Assembly: GCF_001544875.2 (NCBI RefSeq)
Contig: NZ_FCOA02000021.1
Span: 81,223 to 145,222 of the forward strand
Length of the DNA stretch: 64,000 nucleotides
Reading direction: 5' to 3'
Origin: Caballeronia hypogeia
Lineage (GTDB): Bacteria; Pseudomonadota; Gammaproteobacteria; Burkholderiales; Burkholderiaceae
Part shown: positions 42,342 to 50,630 of the stretch, piece after piece
Layout of the letters: each line of letters begins with the position of its first letter
How positions within the stretch are numbered: position 1 is the stretch's first letter
Position numbers and translations under genes: made by a program
Notes under the pieces: model-generated
Databases searched by the model: none
Seen by the model: only the letters and a program-made list of their open reading frames with translations
Told to the model about the DNA's origin: nothing

Positions 42342-43526
42342 ATGGGGCTCAGCGTCAAGGCGGACTTACCGATCAAGGCAGTTGCATCGCGCGTCCAGGA
42401 GCAGTCGTCCGGCCTTTGCATCATCGACGATCCGGACAAGATGTTCGCGCTGCGAGGCGAGTGGGAAGCACTCTGGTCATCGGCCGGAGGTCTTCACAAT
42501 CAGGCCTTCGCGGTCGCGTGGCTTTGCTGGACCCGCGTGGCGAAGCCGCGGGGCCGCAAACTGCACTGCATCGTGTATCGCGAGAATGGCGAGCTCGTGC
42601 TGGTCTGGCCGCTCGTCAGTCATCGTCGTCTTGCATGGACGGTTCTCGAACCGCTCACGCCGGGAACCGCCGAGTACACCAGCATTCTCGCGCGCGCCGA
42701 CGCACGCACGGCCATCGACGCCGCGTGGCGCGCCGCAACCCGGCAATGCCGCGCCGATATGCTTGCGCTTCCCTATGTCTGCAAGGAGACGCGGCTGGAT
42801 ACGCTCGCGTTGCGCCATGCAGGTCTCGTCGAAACCACGGTCGATGTGTGCGCGACTGCCTTGTTGCGCCAGGAACCCGACTGGGACGCGTTCTGCAATT
42901 CGCTCGGCAAGTTATCGAAGAAAAAGCCCGGCGCGCTGGAACGGCGCTTCGCGAAGGAAGGCGCGCTGGAAATTCGCGTGCTCGATTCGAAGAATCGCGT
43001 CGCGCATGCGCGCTATGTGGAATGGATGTTGGAACGCAAGCGCGAATGGGCTGAGCGGGTCGAGAAGCATGGGCCCTGGCTCGATTCCAGGGAATACCGC
43101 GACTTTCTGATCAACTTGCTCGACGGCACGCAGGGTGATCCGCTGGCCGTCATGTTCGTGATGTCGCTCGACGGCGCCCCGGTGGTAGTCAGTATGGTGG
43201 GTATCGGAAGCACGTGCGCGAGCGGCCTGATCGCGGGCTTCGACGCGAACTTCTCGAGGTTTTCCCCCGGCGCGATCATGATGGAGCACTGCGTGAAGTG
43301 GGCCTGGGATAACGGGATGGACCTCGACTTCGGCGTGGGCAAGGAGGAATTCAAGGCGTATTGGAGCCGTGGCAACGTCGCTTCGATCAAAAGCTATCAG
43401 ATCGCCGTTTCGAACTGGGGCAAGTTCGCTTTCTACGCGAAGGTATTGGCGAAGAAGCTCAAGACGCTGCGCGCTTCGAAGCCGCGTGCCGATGTTGTCG
43501 ATCCTGCCGGAAGTCCTGCTGCCTGA
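42342..43526 (+). CDS. GNAT/FemAB-like acyltransferase
   Basis: A 394-aa protein of the CelD/BcsL-like GNAT type (Acetyltransf_6): the N-terminal half (WEALWSSAGGLHNQAFAVAWLCWTR) and the C-terminal GNAT core (FVMSLDGAPVVVSMVGI, FDANFSRFSPGAIMMEHCVKWAWDNGMDLDFGVGKEEFKAYW) are typical. Members occur in exopolysaccharide loci and probably acylate sugars or lipids. ATG 42342 is used; an upstream in-frame start at 42276 lacks an RBS. It faces a second FemAB-like gene across a strong bidirectional terminator. Confidence 0.78.
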   Translation: MGLSVKADLPIKAVASRVQEQSSGLCIIDDPDKMFALRGEWEALWSSAGGLHNQAFAVAWLCWTRVAKPRGRKLHCIVYRENGELVLVWPLVSHRRLAWTVLEPLTPGTAEYTSILARADARTAIDAAWRAATRQCRADMLALPYVCKETRLDTLALRHAGLVETTVDVCATALLRQEPDWDAFCNSLGKLSKKKPGALERRFAKEGALEIRVLDSKNRVAHARYVEWMLERKREWAERVEKHGPWLDSREYRDFLINLLDGTQGDPLAVMFVMSLDGAPVVVSMVGIGSTCASGLIAGFDANFSRFSPGAIMMEHCVKWAWDNGMDLDFGVGKEEFKAYWSRGNVASIKSYQIAVSNWGKFAFYAKVLAKKLKTLRASKPRADVVDPAGSPAA

Positions 43527-43580
43527 TAACTTTCGAGTCCGGCGCATCCGATTCAGCCAAACGGATGCGCCGATAACAAA

Positions 43581-43613
43581 AAACGCCGCGCATGCATCTG
43601 CAGCGCGGCGTTT
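43581..43613. terminator. Bidirectional rho-independent terminator
   Basis: AAACGCCGCGC (43581-43591) and GCGCGGCGTTT (43603-43613) form a perfect 11-bp stem with an 11-nt loop; A-rich (AACAAAAAA) before and TTT after serve both strands. It separates the two convergent acyltransferase genes. Confidence 0.8.
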
Positions 43614-43630
43614 CCAATTGCCTTGCCGGT

Positions 43631-44749
43631 TCACGCAGTCGCGACGAACCAGCCGGACTTGTTCCGGAAGAGCACGCGCTGGCTTGCCTTGGCCATCGCC
43701 CAGAGCGACGTGTGGCGTTCGATCACGAGCCGGGGCTTGAGCGCCGGTTTGAAGCCGCAGAGAAACCGGAAAGTGCTGGAGTTGGGAATGCCGTCGAAGT
43801 CGAATACGAGATTGCGGCGCTTCGCGTCCTGGATCGCTTCCCAGATGAGCACGCTGATTGCGCCCGCGTGTGCATCGGGCTCGCGCGAGGACAGAATGTA
43901 ATAGGCCGAGTGCCGGTCGAAGGTTACGCCGATCGCAGCCACCAGCTTGCCTCTCGCGTCATGCGCGCCGAGAAGATAGCCCGCGTCGCGCTCGATGAAC
44001 GCATCGATGAGCTGTTGCATTATCTTCGCGCCGTAGATGTTGTTGCGGCTGCGAATCGCGAGATTGGATTCATAGAACCTGTTGAATTCGCCGGGTTCGA
44101 GGCGCGCCACTTTAAGGAGTTTCTGTCCGGTGCGAATCAGATTGCGCGTCTTGCCATTCAATGCCTTCCATAACGCTTCGACATCTCTTTCAGGCGTGAA
44201 CTGAAGCGTATAACGTGTCGAAATGGTGAAACCGTGCAGGCCGAATGCGAGCGCGTCTTCAATGCGCGGATCGAAAATCTGATAAAAGCTATCGACTTCC
44301 GGAATCTGCGCAATCAGTTCTTCGGTAATGCTGATGCGGTCGAGCATCGATTTGGTAGCGTCGCCGGCGCTCGACTTGTAGGCCGGACCGAGCGTACGCG
44401 TGAGCGGCGGCATTTTGGATGTTACCCAGAAGCCTTTCTTGCGCAACGAATAGGGCATTTCGCCGACGATTTCGTTGCCGCGCCGGACCTTCGCCGCTTC
44501 CCAGTTGCCATCAGTCGCGATGTCTAGCCACCAAGGCTCATGAAATACCGAGCGTGCAGGTAGCGGTTCGGCTTCCACCCTCACTTTTTCCGCGGCCGTC
44601 GCCTCTGTTTCCGGAGCGAGCGGAATCGCTGAACTCTTATCGCTGTTAGGGAAGGCGGTGCGCCGATCGCGATCTGAACGAGGCCTTGTGGAAGCAGTGC
44701 TCCGATTGGTATCGAATCTCAGGAATTTGCCGACGATTGACGATTCCAT
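43631..44749 (-). CDS. GNAT/FemAB-like acyltransferase
   Basis: A 372-aa protein. After a polar leader of about 65 residues, the FemAB/GNAT fold is suggested by FHEPWWLDIATDGNWEAA (family start) and by NGKTRNLIRTGQKL and LVFDFDGIPNSSTFRFLCGFKPALKPR in the C-terminal domain. Similar proteins are found in polysaccharide or cell-surface loci. It is distantly similar in organisation to the convergent gene at 42342. Acceptor and acyl donor unknown. Confidence 0.75.
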   Translation of the reverse strand: MESSIVGKFLRFDTNRSTASTRPRSDRDRRTAFPNSDKSSAIPLAPETEATAAEKVRVEAEPLPARSVFHEPWWLDIATDGNWEAAKVRRGNEIVGEMPYSLRKKGFWVTSKMPPLTRTLGPAYKSSAGDATKSMLDRISITEELIAQIPEVDSFYQIFDPRIEDALAFGLHGFTISTRYTLQFTPERDVEALWKALNGKTRNLIRTGQKLLKVARLEPGEFNRFYESNLAIRSRNNIYGAKIMQQLIDAFIERDAGYLLGAHDARGKLVAAIGVTFDRHSAYYILSSREPDAHAGAISVLIWEAIQDAKRRNLVFDFDGIPNSSTFRFLCGFKPALKPRLVIERHTSLWAMAKASQRVLFRNKSGWFVATA

Positions 44750-45503
44750 ACATTCAGGACCATGCCTTGATGTTATTCGGTTGAGAAGATGCGGACACGT
44801 CGCGTTGCATCGATCAGCATGACATCAGGGATGGATGGTGAAGAACTTCAGGCGTGCGAGTCCCCAGACTCGACAGCCCGAGTGCGGTGAAATATGACTG
44901 ACGCGATCCCCGTAATCGCTGCGATCTCACGCGACTCCATTTGCCGACGTCGCGGTGAATGCTTAGGTGCTCTTTACTGTTACCAAATGTTATCTGCTGA
45001 TCCCGTCACGCAGTGTTGGAAAACCCACCTATACGGGTCTGGAATTGCGGAGCGTGATTCTTTAATCGCGCGTGATTAAGCCCGTATTACCGGTGCATCC
45101 GGCGCGATAAAGGGTCGATACATTTAAAGTTTGGTCGCATTCTCCCGCAGGCGAGTTTCTGGAATTTCTATAGGGCGCGGCGAACCGGATCGTCACTGCC
45201 GATGGGTTTTGCACTGCGCATGTCGCATGACGGCCGCGCCGATCGCGAACGCGCATCGGCGCTCAATCTCTTGACTCGCCCCATCGGGCGAGATCGCCTC
45301 CCGTTTTTATGAACGTCCGTTAGCGGCGGCTCACGGCGTATTCGCCAATCGATCGAAGACAACGGGTAGGGGCAATCGCCTAGTTGACAAGTCGGGGTTG
45401 GACTTTCTAACATGCATACATCGTTGCACACAACATAACGCACACGTCTGTGTGGTGAACATGGCAATCGATTAACGGGTTTACCCTCATATAGGAGTTG
45501 ATT
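44750..45503. other. 754-bp intergenic region upstream of the hydroxyproline operon
   Basis: No protein gene is supported. It contains a TTAATC-N6-GATTAA inverted repeat (45062-45079) and, near its right end, a good sigma-70 promoter (45384-45413) for the plus-strand operon. The length would also permit a small RNA; no evidence for one is seen. Confidence 0.45.
45384..45413 (+). promoter_or_regulatory. Sigma-70 promoter of the hydroxyproline operon
   Basis: TTGACA (45384-45389), 18-bp spacer, TAACAT (45408-45413). The leader to ATG 45504 is about 85 nt. The GntR regulator encoded at the operon end would be expected to act near here. Confidence 0.55.
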
Positions 45504-46337
45504 ATGGTTCGGTTGGCTCATCTCACGCGTCGTGCTTTTCTTTGTCTGGCGGTCGCGAGCGCTGTCGTGGCGGGCGCGCCCGCTCATGCGGACGACGCGA
45601 GCGCATGGCAAGGCGTCAGAAAAGCGGGTGTCCTGCGCTGCGGCGCGGCGGTCGCGCCGCCGTATGTCATGCGCGATCCGAAAACCGGTGAATACAGCGG
45701 CTTTTTTGCGGATCTTTGTCGTAACTTCGCGCAAAACGTGCTGAAGGTGAAAGTCGAATTCGTCGATACGTCCTGGGACAACATCGTCGCCGGTTTGCAG
45801 TCGGACAAGTGGGATTTGTCGATGGCGCTGAACGACACGCCAGAGCGAGAAAAGGCCGTTTCGTTCTCGGCGCCCGCAACCGACTACAACGTCTCGTTCG
45901 TCTACAACAAGAACAACCCGAAGATTCCGAAGGGCGCGCATACCATCGCTGAAATCGACAAACCCGGCGTGACGGTCGCCGTGATGTCGGGCACCGCACA
46001 GGACAAGGCTATTTCCGCTGTCATCAGGCAAGCGCAGATCATGCGTCTGCCCGGCAACGACGAAACCCGTCTCGCGCTCATGTCGAAGCGCGCCGATCTC
46101 CTCGCCGACGCCAACATCACGAACATGCTGCTGACCGAAGCGCATCCCGAATGGGCTGCGACGCTCCAGCCGACGCCGCCGCTCGCGCAGCAGGAAGTCG
46201 CCTTCGGCATCCGCAAGGACACGCCCGCCGCCGACATCGCGATGCTCAACAAGTACGTCGGCGAGCAGGTGAAGAGCGGCGCGGTCGATCGTCTGATCAA
46301 GTCGTCTGTTCAGGCCATGCTGGTCGCGAACAAGTAA
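45504..46337 (+). CDS. Amino-acid ABC transporter substrate-binding protein
   Basis: A 277-aa periplasmic protein (SBP_bac_3). Signal peptide RRAFLCLAVASAVVAGAPAHA; mature start AWQGVRKAGVLRCGAAVAPPYVMRDP with GEYSGFFADLC, the standard amino-acid-binding pattern. ATG 45504 has AGGAG 6 bp upstream. First gene of the operon and, by context, the likely receptor for hydroxyproline. A 108-bp gap with two hairpins precedes the ATPase gene, probably favouring higher expression of this subunit. Confidence 0.9.
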   Translation: MVRLAHLTRRAFLCLAVASAVVAGAPAHADDASAWQGVRKAGVLRCGAAVAPPYVMRDPKTGEYSGFFADLCRNFAQNVLKVKVEFVDTSWDNIVAGLQSDKWDLSMALNDTPEREKAVSFSAPATDYNVSFVYNKNNPKIPKGAHTIAEIDKPGVTVAVMSGTAQDKAISAVIRQAQIMRLPGNDETRLALMSKRADLLADANITNMLLTEAHPEWAATLQPTPPLAQQEVAFGIRKDTPAADIAMLNKYVGEQVKSGAVDRLIKSSVQAMLVANK

Positions 46338-46382
46338 CGCTCGCGGCCGCCGCGAAAAGCGTCAAGCCTGCCCACCGAACGA

Positions 46383-46430
46383 GCTTCGGATTCCGAAGCG
46401 AAGAATCGACATCACGCGCCCGAAGGGCGC
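46383..46430 (+). promoter_or_regulatory. Two stem-loops in the binding-protein/ATPase gap
   Basis: GCTTCGG-ATT-CCGAAGC (46383-46399) and GCGCCC-GAA-GGGCGC (46416-46430). Such intercistronic hairpins commonly stabilise the upstream message in binding-protein operons. Confidence 0.5.
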
Positions 46431-46445
46431 TCGCTGGAGAGATCG

Positions 46446-47279
46446 ATGCTGTCATCCCAAACCATGCTTTCCCGACCCGACATGCCGCCCACCGTCCTGG
46501 ACTACGCCGCCCCGACCACCGGCGAGTTCGTGCAGTTCCGGGACGTCTTCAAGTCCTACGGCGAAAACCTGGTCGTGATGGACCATATGAATCTCGACAT
46601 GCGCGGCGATGACCGTCTCGTCATCATCGGGCCGAGCGGCAGCGGCAAGAGCTCGCTGTTGCGCGTGATGATGGGACTCGAAGGCATCCAGAGCGGCCAG
46701 ATCGGCTTTCAGGGCAAGCCATATATTCACGGCGCGGACGCCGGACGCTCGAAGCGCATCGACGCGAAGCTGCAAAAGCAGATCGGCATGGTGTTTCAGC
46801 ATTACACGCTGTTTCCGCATCTGTCGGTGCTGGGCAATCTGATTCTCGGCCCCGTGAAAGTGGGCGGCCTCTCGAAGGCCGAAGCGACCGAGCGCGCGCG
46901 CATGTATCTCGCGCGACTCGGTCTGGAAAGCAAGCTGCACGCTTACCCGAGCCAGCTTTCCGGCGGCCAGAAGCAACGCGTCGCGATTGCGCGCGCGCTG
47001 ATGCTCGAACCGAAGCTGATGCTGTTCGACGAAGTGACTTCGGCGCTCGATCCCGAGATGGTCATCGAAGTGCAGAACGTGATGCTCCAGCTCGCCGAGC
47101 AGAAGATGGCGATGATCATCGTCACGCACGACATGCACTTCGCGCGCGACATCGCCACGCGCGTGGTGTTCTGCGCGGGCGGAAAGATTGTCGAGCAGGG
47201 CGCGCCCGCCGACATGTTCAAGTGCCCGAAGGAAGCGCGCACGCGCGAGTTCCTCGAGAAAGTGCTGCATCTCGACTGA
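46446..47279 (+). CDS. Amino-acid ABC transporter ATP-binding protein
   Basis: A 277-aa ATPase (GlnQ/HisP type): Walker A GPSGSGKSS (62-70), signature LSGGQKQR (171-178), Walker B LMLFDEVTS (191-199). A leader of about 27 residues precedes the domain. Pairs with the two permeases that follow; the next start is 7 bp after its stop. Confidence 0.92.
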   Translation: MLSSQTMLSRPDMPPTVLDYAAPTTGEFVQFRDVFKSYGENLVVMDHMNLDMRGDDRLVIIGPSGSGKSSLLRVMMGLEGIQSGQIGFQGKPYIHGADAGRSKRIDAKLQKQIGMVFQHYTLFPHLSVLGNLILGPVKVGGLSKAEATERARMYLARLGLESKLHAYPSQLSGGQKQRVAIARALMLEPKLMLFDEVTSALDPEMVIEVQNVMLQLAEQKMAMIIVTHDMHFARDIATRVVFCAGGKIVEQGAPADMFKCPKEARTREFLEKVLHLD

Positions 47280-47286
47280 GGCCGAC

Positions 47287-47958
47287 ATGAACTATCACTT
47301 CGATTTCCGCTTTCTCGAAGGCAGTTTCGGCGCCTTGCTCGATGGTCTGCGCGTGACGGTCGAGCTTGCGGTGGCGTCGAACCTCATGGGCGTCGTGCTG
47401 GGCTTCCTGCTCTGTCTGCTCGCAATGAGCCGCTGGACCGTGGTGCGCTGGCCGGCGCAACTGTTCATCGAGTTCTTTCGCTGCACGCCGGCCTTGCTGC
47501 AGATCGTCTGGTTCTTCTACTGCATCCCGATGATGGTCGATGTCTTCATCGATCCGATTCTGATGGGCGTGCTCGCGCTCGGTCTCAATCTGACCGCCTT
47601 CAATGCGGAGGCATACCGCGCGGGCGTGCAGGCGGTGCCGAAGGAACATCTCGATGCATGCGTCGCGCTCGGGCTGAAGCCGTGGCAGCGCACCTTATAC
47701 GTGGTGCTGCCGCAAGCGTTGCGTTCCGCGATGCCCGTGCTCATGACCAACGGCATCGGCAGTCTGCAGCAGAGCGCCCTCGTTGCAATCGTCGCGGTCG
47801 CGGATCTGATGTACGTGGGCAAGAGCCTCGCGACCGAGGCGTATCGGCCGCTCGAGACCTACACCATCGTCGCGATGATCTACTTCGCTTTGTCGCTGCC
47901 GATCGCGAAGCTCGTTCATACGATCGAGCGCCGGCAGGACCTCGCGGTCAAGCGTTGA
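47287..47958 (+). CDS. Amino-acid ABC transporter permease
   Basis: A 223-aa permease of the HisM/GlnP type with about five membrane segments and the EAA loop (ACVALGLKPWQRTLYVVLPQALRSAMP). ATG 47287 lies 7 bp after the ATPase stop; GAGG overlaps that stop. It forms a heterodimer with the next permease. Confidence 0.9.
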   Translation: MNYHFDFRFLEGSFGALLDGLRVTVELAVASNLMGVVLGFLLCLLAMSRWTVVRWPAQLFIEFFRCTPALLQIVWFFYCIPMMVDVFIDPILMGVLALGLNLTAFNAEAYRAGVQAVPKEHLDACVALGLKPWQRTLYVVLPQALRSAMPVLMTNGIGSLQQSALVAIVAVADLMYVGKSLATEAYRPLETYTIVAMIYFALSLPIAKLVHTIERRQDLAVKR

Positions 47959-47968
47959 GGAGAACACC

Positions 47969-48634
47969 ATGCATCTCGACTTTTCCGCCGTTTTGCCTTA
48001 CTGGCTCGTGTTGCTCAAGGGCCTGGCGCTGACGCTCGCGTTCACCAGCAGTTGCGCGGTGATCGGCAGTCTCGCGGGTTTCGTGCTGAGTCTCCTGCGG
48101 ATGTCGCCCTCGCGCTGGATGAAGACCGCGACCACGCTCTACGTCGAGTTCTTTCGCGGCACGCCGCTCCTGATCCAGCTCTTCTGGGTGTTCTTCTGCT
48201 TTCCGGTGGTGTTTCACATTCCGATTGCGCCGTATATGTCGGTGGTCATCTCGCTGACGCTCTACATGGCGGCGATCACGAGCGAGACCTTCCGTGGCGC
48301 GCTGAAGTCCATCTCCGCCGAGCAGCATGACGCGTGCATCGCGCTGAGTCTCACGCCGCAGGCCAAGATCCTCTACGTGATCTTCCCGCAAGCGTTGCTG
48401 CGCGCGATTCCGCCGCTGCTTTCCAGCGTCGTCAGCCTGTTCAAGGAAAGCGCGCTGATTTCATCGGTGGGCGTAGCGGATCTGATGTTCGTCGGGCAGA
48501 ACATTTCCAACAGCACCGCCAAGCCTATCGAGTTCCTTACCACGGTCGCGATCATTTATTTCCTCGTTGCGTTTCCTCTCACGCGCCTGGTCGGTGTCGT
48601 GGAGACGCGACTGCTCAGGCGCTTTGCGTATTAA
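47969..48634 (+). CDS. Amino-acid ABC transporter permease
   Basis: A 221-aa partner permease of the same family (FFRGTPLLIQLFWVFFCFPVVF; EAA loop ACIALSLTPQAKILYVIFPQALLRAIPP). RBS GAGGAG lies ahead of ATG 47969. Completes the importer of the hydroxyproline operon. Confidence 0.9.
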   Translation: MHLDFSAVLPYWLVLLKGLALTLAFTSSCAVIGSLAGFVLSLLRMSPSRWMKTATTLYVEFFRGTPLLIQLFWVFFCFPVVFHIPIAPYMSVVISLTLYMAAITSETFRGALKSISAEQHDACIALSLTPQAKILYVIFPQALLRAIPPLLSSVVSLFKESALISSVGVADLMFVGQNISNSTAKPIEFLTTVAIIYFLVAFPLTRLVGVVETRLLRRFAY

Positions 48635-48676
48635 CCCGTCCCGGTCCATCGACACGTCATTCAAGTGGAGCAACAC

Positions 48677-49555
48677 ATGCAGATGAAAGGCATTCTTCCC
48701 GCACTCGTCACCCCGTTCAACGCATCGGGCGCCGTCGATCACGACACGCTCGCGAACATCCTCGAATTTCAGCTCAAGGCGGGCGTCACGGGCTTCGTGC
48801 CGCTCGGTTCGACGGGCGAGTATTACGCGCTCACGCACGACGAGCGCCGCGCCATCCTGAAGACAGTGCTCGAAGTGGTCGGCAATCGCGGCACGCTGAT
48901 CGGCGGCGCCAACGGATCATCCACGCGCGAAGTGATCGAGCAGACGCGACTCGTGCGCGATGCAGGCTACAAGACCGTGCTGATCGCGCCGCCGTACTAC
49001 GCGCTGCCTTCGCAGGAAGAGCTGATCGGTCACTACGAAGCGATCCTGGACGCGGTGCCGGACGTCGATCTCGTGCTGTACAACTATCCGGTGCGCACGA
49101 ATGTCGAAGTTGGCTTCGAAGTGCTCGAAGCGTTCAAGGACAATCCGCGCGTCGTCGGCATCAAGGAAAGCAGCGGCAATCTGCTGCGCGCGATCGAGAT
49201 CGGCGAGAAGTACAAGGATCACTATCAGCTTTCGTGCGGCTCGGACGACCAGGCGCTCGACTTTTTCCTGTGGGGCGCGAGCAGCTGGATTTGCGGACCC
49301 GCGAACTGCTTTGTGAAACAGGTCGTCGATTTCTACAATAAGTTCGAAGCCGGCGACATTCGCGGCGCGCAGAACGTGATGCGCTCGCTGTTCCCGGTCA
49401 TGGCGACGATGGAAGCCGGCAAGTTCGTGCAGAAGGTGAAGTACGGTTGCGAGCTCGCGGGCTTCAAGGTCGGCACGGCGCGCATGCCGCTCAAGCCGCT
49501 GACCGACGAGGAAAAAGCCGGGTTCCGCGCCGTATTCGAAGCGGCTCAGGGCTGA
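48677..49555 (+). CDS. DapA-family lyase, probable 1-pyrroline-4-hydroxy-2-carboxylate deaminase
   Basis: A 292-aa DHDPS/NAL-fold enzyme with Schiff-base Lys163 (VVGIKESSGN), Tyr135 (LYNYP) and the GSTGE loop (44-48). In hydroxyproline degradation this family deaminates and dehydrates pyrroline-4-hydroxy-2-carboxylate to 2-oxoglutarate semialdehyde. Assignment rests on the epimerase, FAD oxidase and aldehyde dehydrogenase that follow; sequence alone would allow KDG dehydratase or DapA. ATG 48677 has GGAG 6 bp before; a GTG at 48665 is an alternative. A terminator-like hairpin follows. Confidence 0.82.
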   Translation: MQMKGILPALVTPFNASGAVDHDTLANILEFQLKAGVTGFVPLGSTGEYYALTHDERRAILKTVLEVVGNRGTLIGGANGSSTREVIEQTRLVRDAGYKTVLIAPPYYALPSQEELIGHYEAILDAVPDVDLVLYNYPVRTNVEVGFEVLEAFKDNPRVVGIKESSGNLLRAIEIGEKYKDHYQLSCGSDDQALDFFLWGASSWICGPANCFVKQVVDFYNKFEAGDIRGAQNVMRSLFPVMATMEAGKFVQKVKYGCELAGFKVGTARMPLKPLTDEEKAGFRAVFEAAQG

Positions 49556-49567
49556 TGCGAACGCGAA

Positions 49568-49594
49568 GCCGGCGGCACGCCCGCCGGCATTTTT
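49568..49594 (+). terminator. Intrinsic terminator inside the hydroxyproline operon
   Basis: GCCGGCGG (49568-49575) pairs with CCGCCGGC (49581-49588) around a 5-nt loop and is followed by ATTTTTG. It lies between the deaminase and epimerase genes and should reduce read-through. Confidence 0.65.
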
Positions 49595-49613
49595 GAAACT
49601 GCGAGAGGTTCGG

Positions 49614-50630
49614 ATGAGCAGACATAGTTTCAGAACCATCGAAGGTCATACCGAAGGCATGCCGGTGCGCATGGTGATCGACGGCGCGCCGCCTCTCGCC
49701 GGCGCGACCATGGAAGCGCGCCGCCGCGAGTTCGTCGAGCATCACGACTGGATTCGCCGCGCGCTGATGCTGGAGCCGCGCGGACACGCGCACATGTCGG
49801 GCACCTTGCTTTATCCGCCGCTGTCGGAAGACGCGGACATGAGTCTGATCTTTATCGAGACGTCGGGCTGTCTGCCGATGTGCGGGCATGCGTCGATCGG
49901 CTCCGTTTCGTTCGCGATCGAAGCGGGGCTCGTCAGGCCGAAGACGCCGGGCACGGTTATCGTCGATGTTCCCGCAGGCAGGCTCACCGCTCGCTACGAG
50001 ATGGATGGCGCGGGTGTTTCATCGGTGCGCTTCACGAATGTGCCGAGCTTTCTGCTTCATCGCGATATCGAAATCGTGCATCCGCATTTCGGCAAGCTGG
50101 TCGTGGATATCGCATACGGCGGCAACTTCTATCCGATCGTCGAGGTTCAGCCGAACTTCCCCGGTTGCGAGCATTTCGCGCCGGAAGACTTGCTGACTTG
50201 GGGGCGCGAGATGCAAGCCGCCGTGAACCGCGCGATCGATGTGGTCCATCCCGACAACCCGACGATTCGCGGCGTCAATCACACGATGTGGACCGGCGCG
50301 CCCTTATCGAACGATGCCGATGCGCGCGCCGTTGTCATCGCGGGCGATAGCCTCATCGACCGGTCGCCGTGCGGCACAGGCACTTCGGCGCGCGTCGCGC
50401 AGCGGCATGCGCGCGGTTTGCTCGCGCATGGTCAGGCGTTCCGTCATCAGAGTCTGATCGGCAGCACGTTCATCGGCCGCGTCGAAGCGACGGCGAAACT
50501 GCGCAACGGTCTCGACGCCGTGTTGCCGAGCGTCGAAGGGCGCGCCTGTCTGACCGGACGCGCGGAACATTATGTCGATGACGCGCAGCCCTACGCGCAT
50601 GGCTTCAGCCTTCGGGAGTTCGCCAAGTGA
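49614..50630 (+). CDS. 4-hydroxyproline 2-epimerase (proline racemase family, Cys/Cys)
   Basis: A 338-aa cofactor-independent epimerase. Both catalytic cysteines are present: Cys90 (LPMCGHASIG) and Cys253 (DRSPCGTGTS). The Cys/Cys pair with this operon context indicates conversion of trans-4-hydroxy-L-proline to cis-4-hydroxy-D-proline rather than proline racemisation. ATG 49614 follows GAGAGG. The stop overlaps the FAD oxidase start (GTGA). Confidence 0.87.
   Translation: MSRHSFRTIEGHTEGMPVRMVIDGAPPLAGATMEARRREFVEHHDWIRRALMLEPRGHAHMSGTLLYPPLSEDADMSLIFIETSGCLPMCGHASIGSVSFAIEAGLVRPKTPGTVIVDVPAGRLTARYEMDGAGVSSVRFTNVPSFLLHRDIEIVHPHFGKLVVDIAYGGNFYPIVEVQPNFPGCEHFAPEDLLTWGREMQAAVNRAIDVVHPDNPTIRGVNHTMWTGAPLSNDADARAVVIAGDSLIDRSPCGTGTSARVAQRHARGLLAHGQAFRHQSLIGSTFIGRVEATAKLRNGLDAVLPSVEGRACLTGRAEHYVDDAQPYAHGFSLREFAK

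Noticed and set aside
44894..45079. 61-aa frame upstream of the hydroxyproline operon
   Set aside because: No RBS and no motif; it lies in a likely regulatory region.
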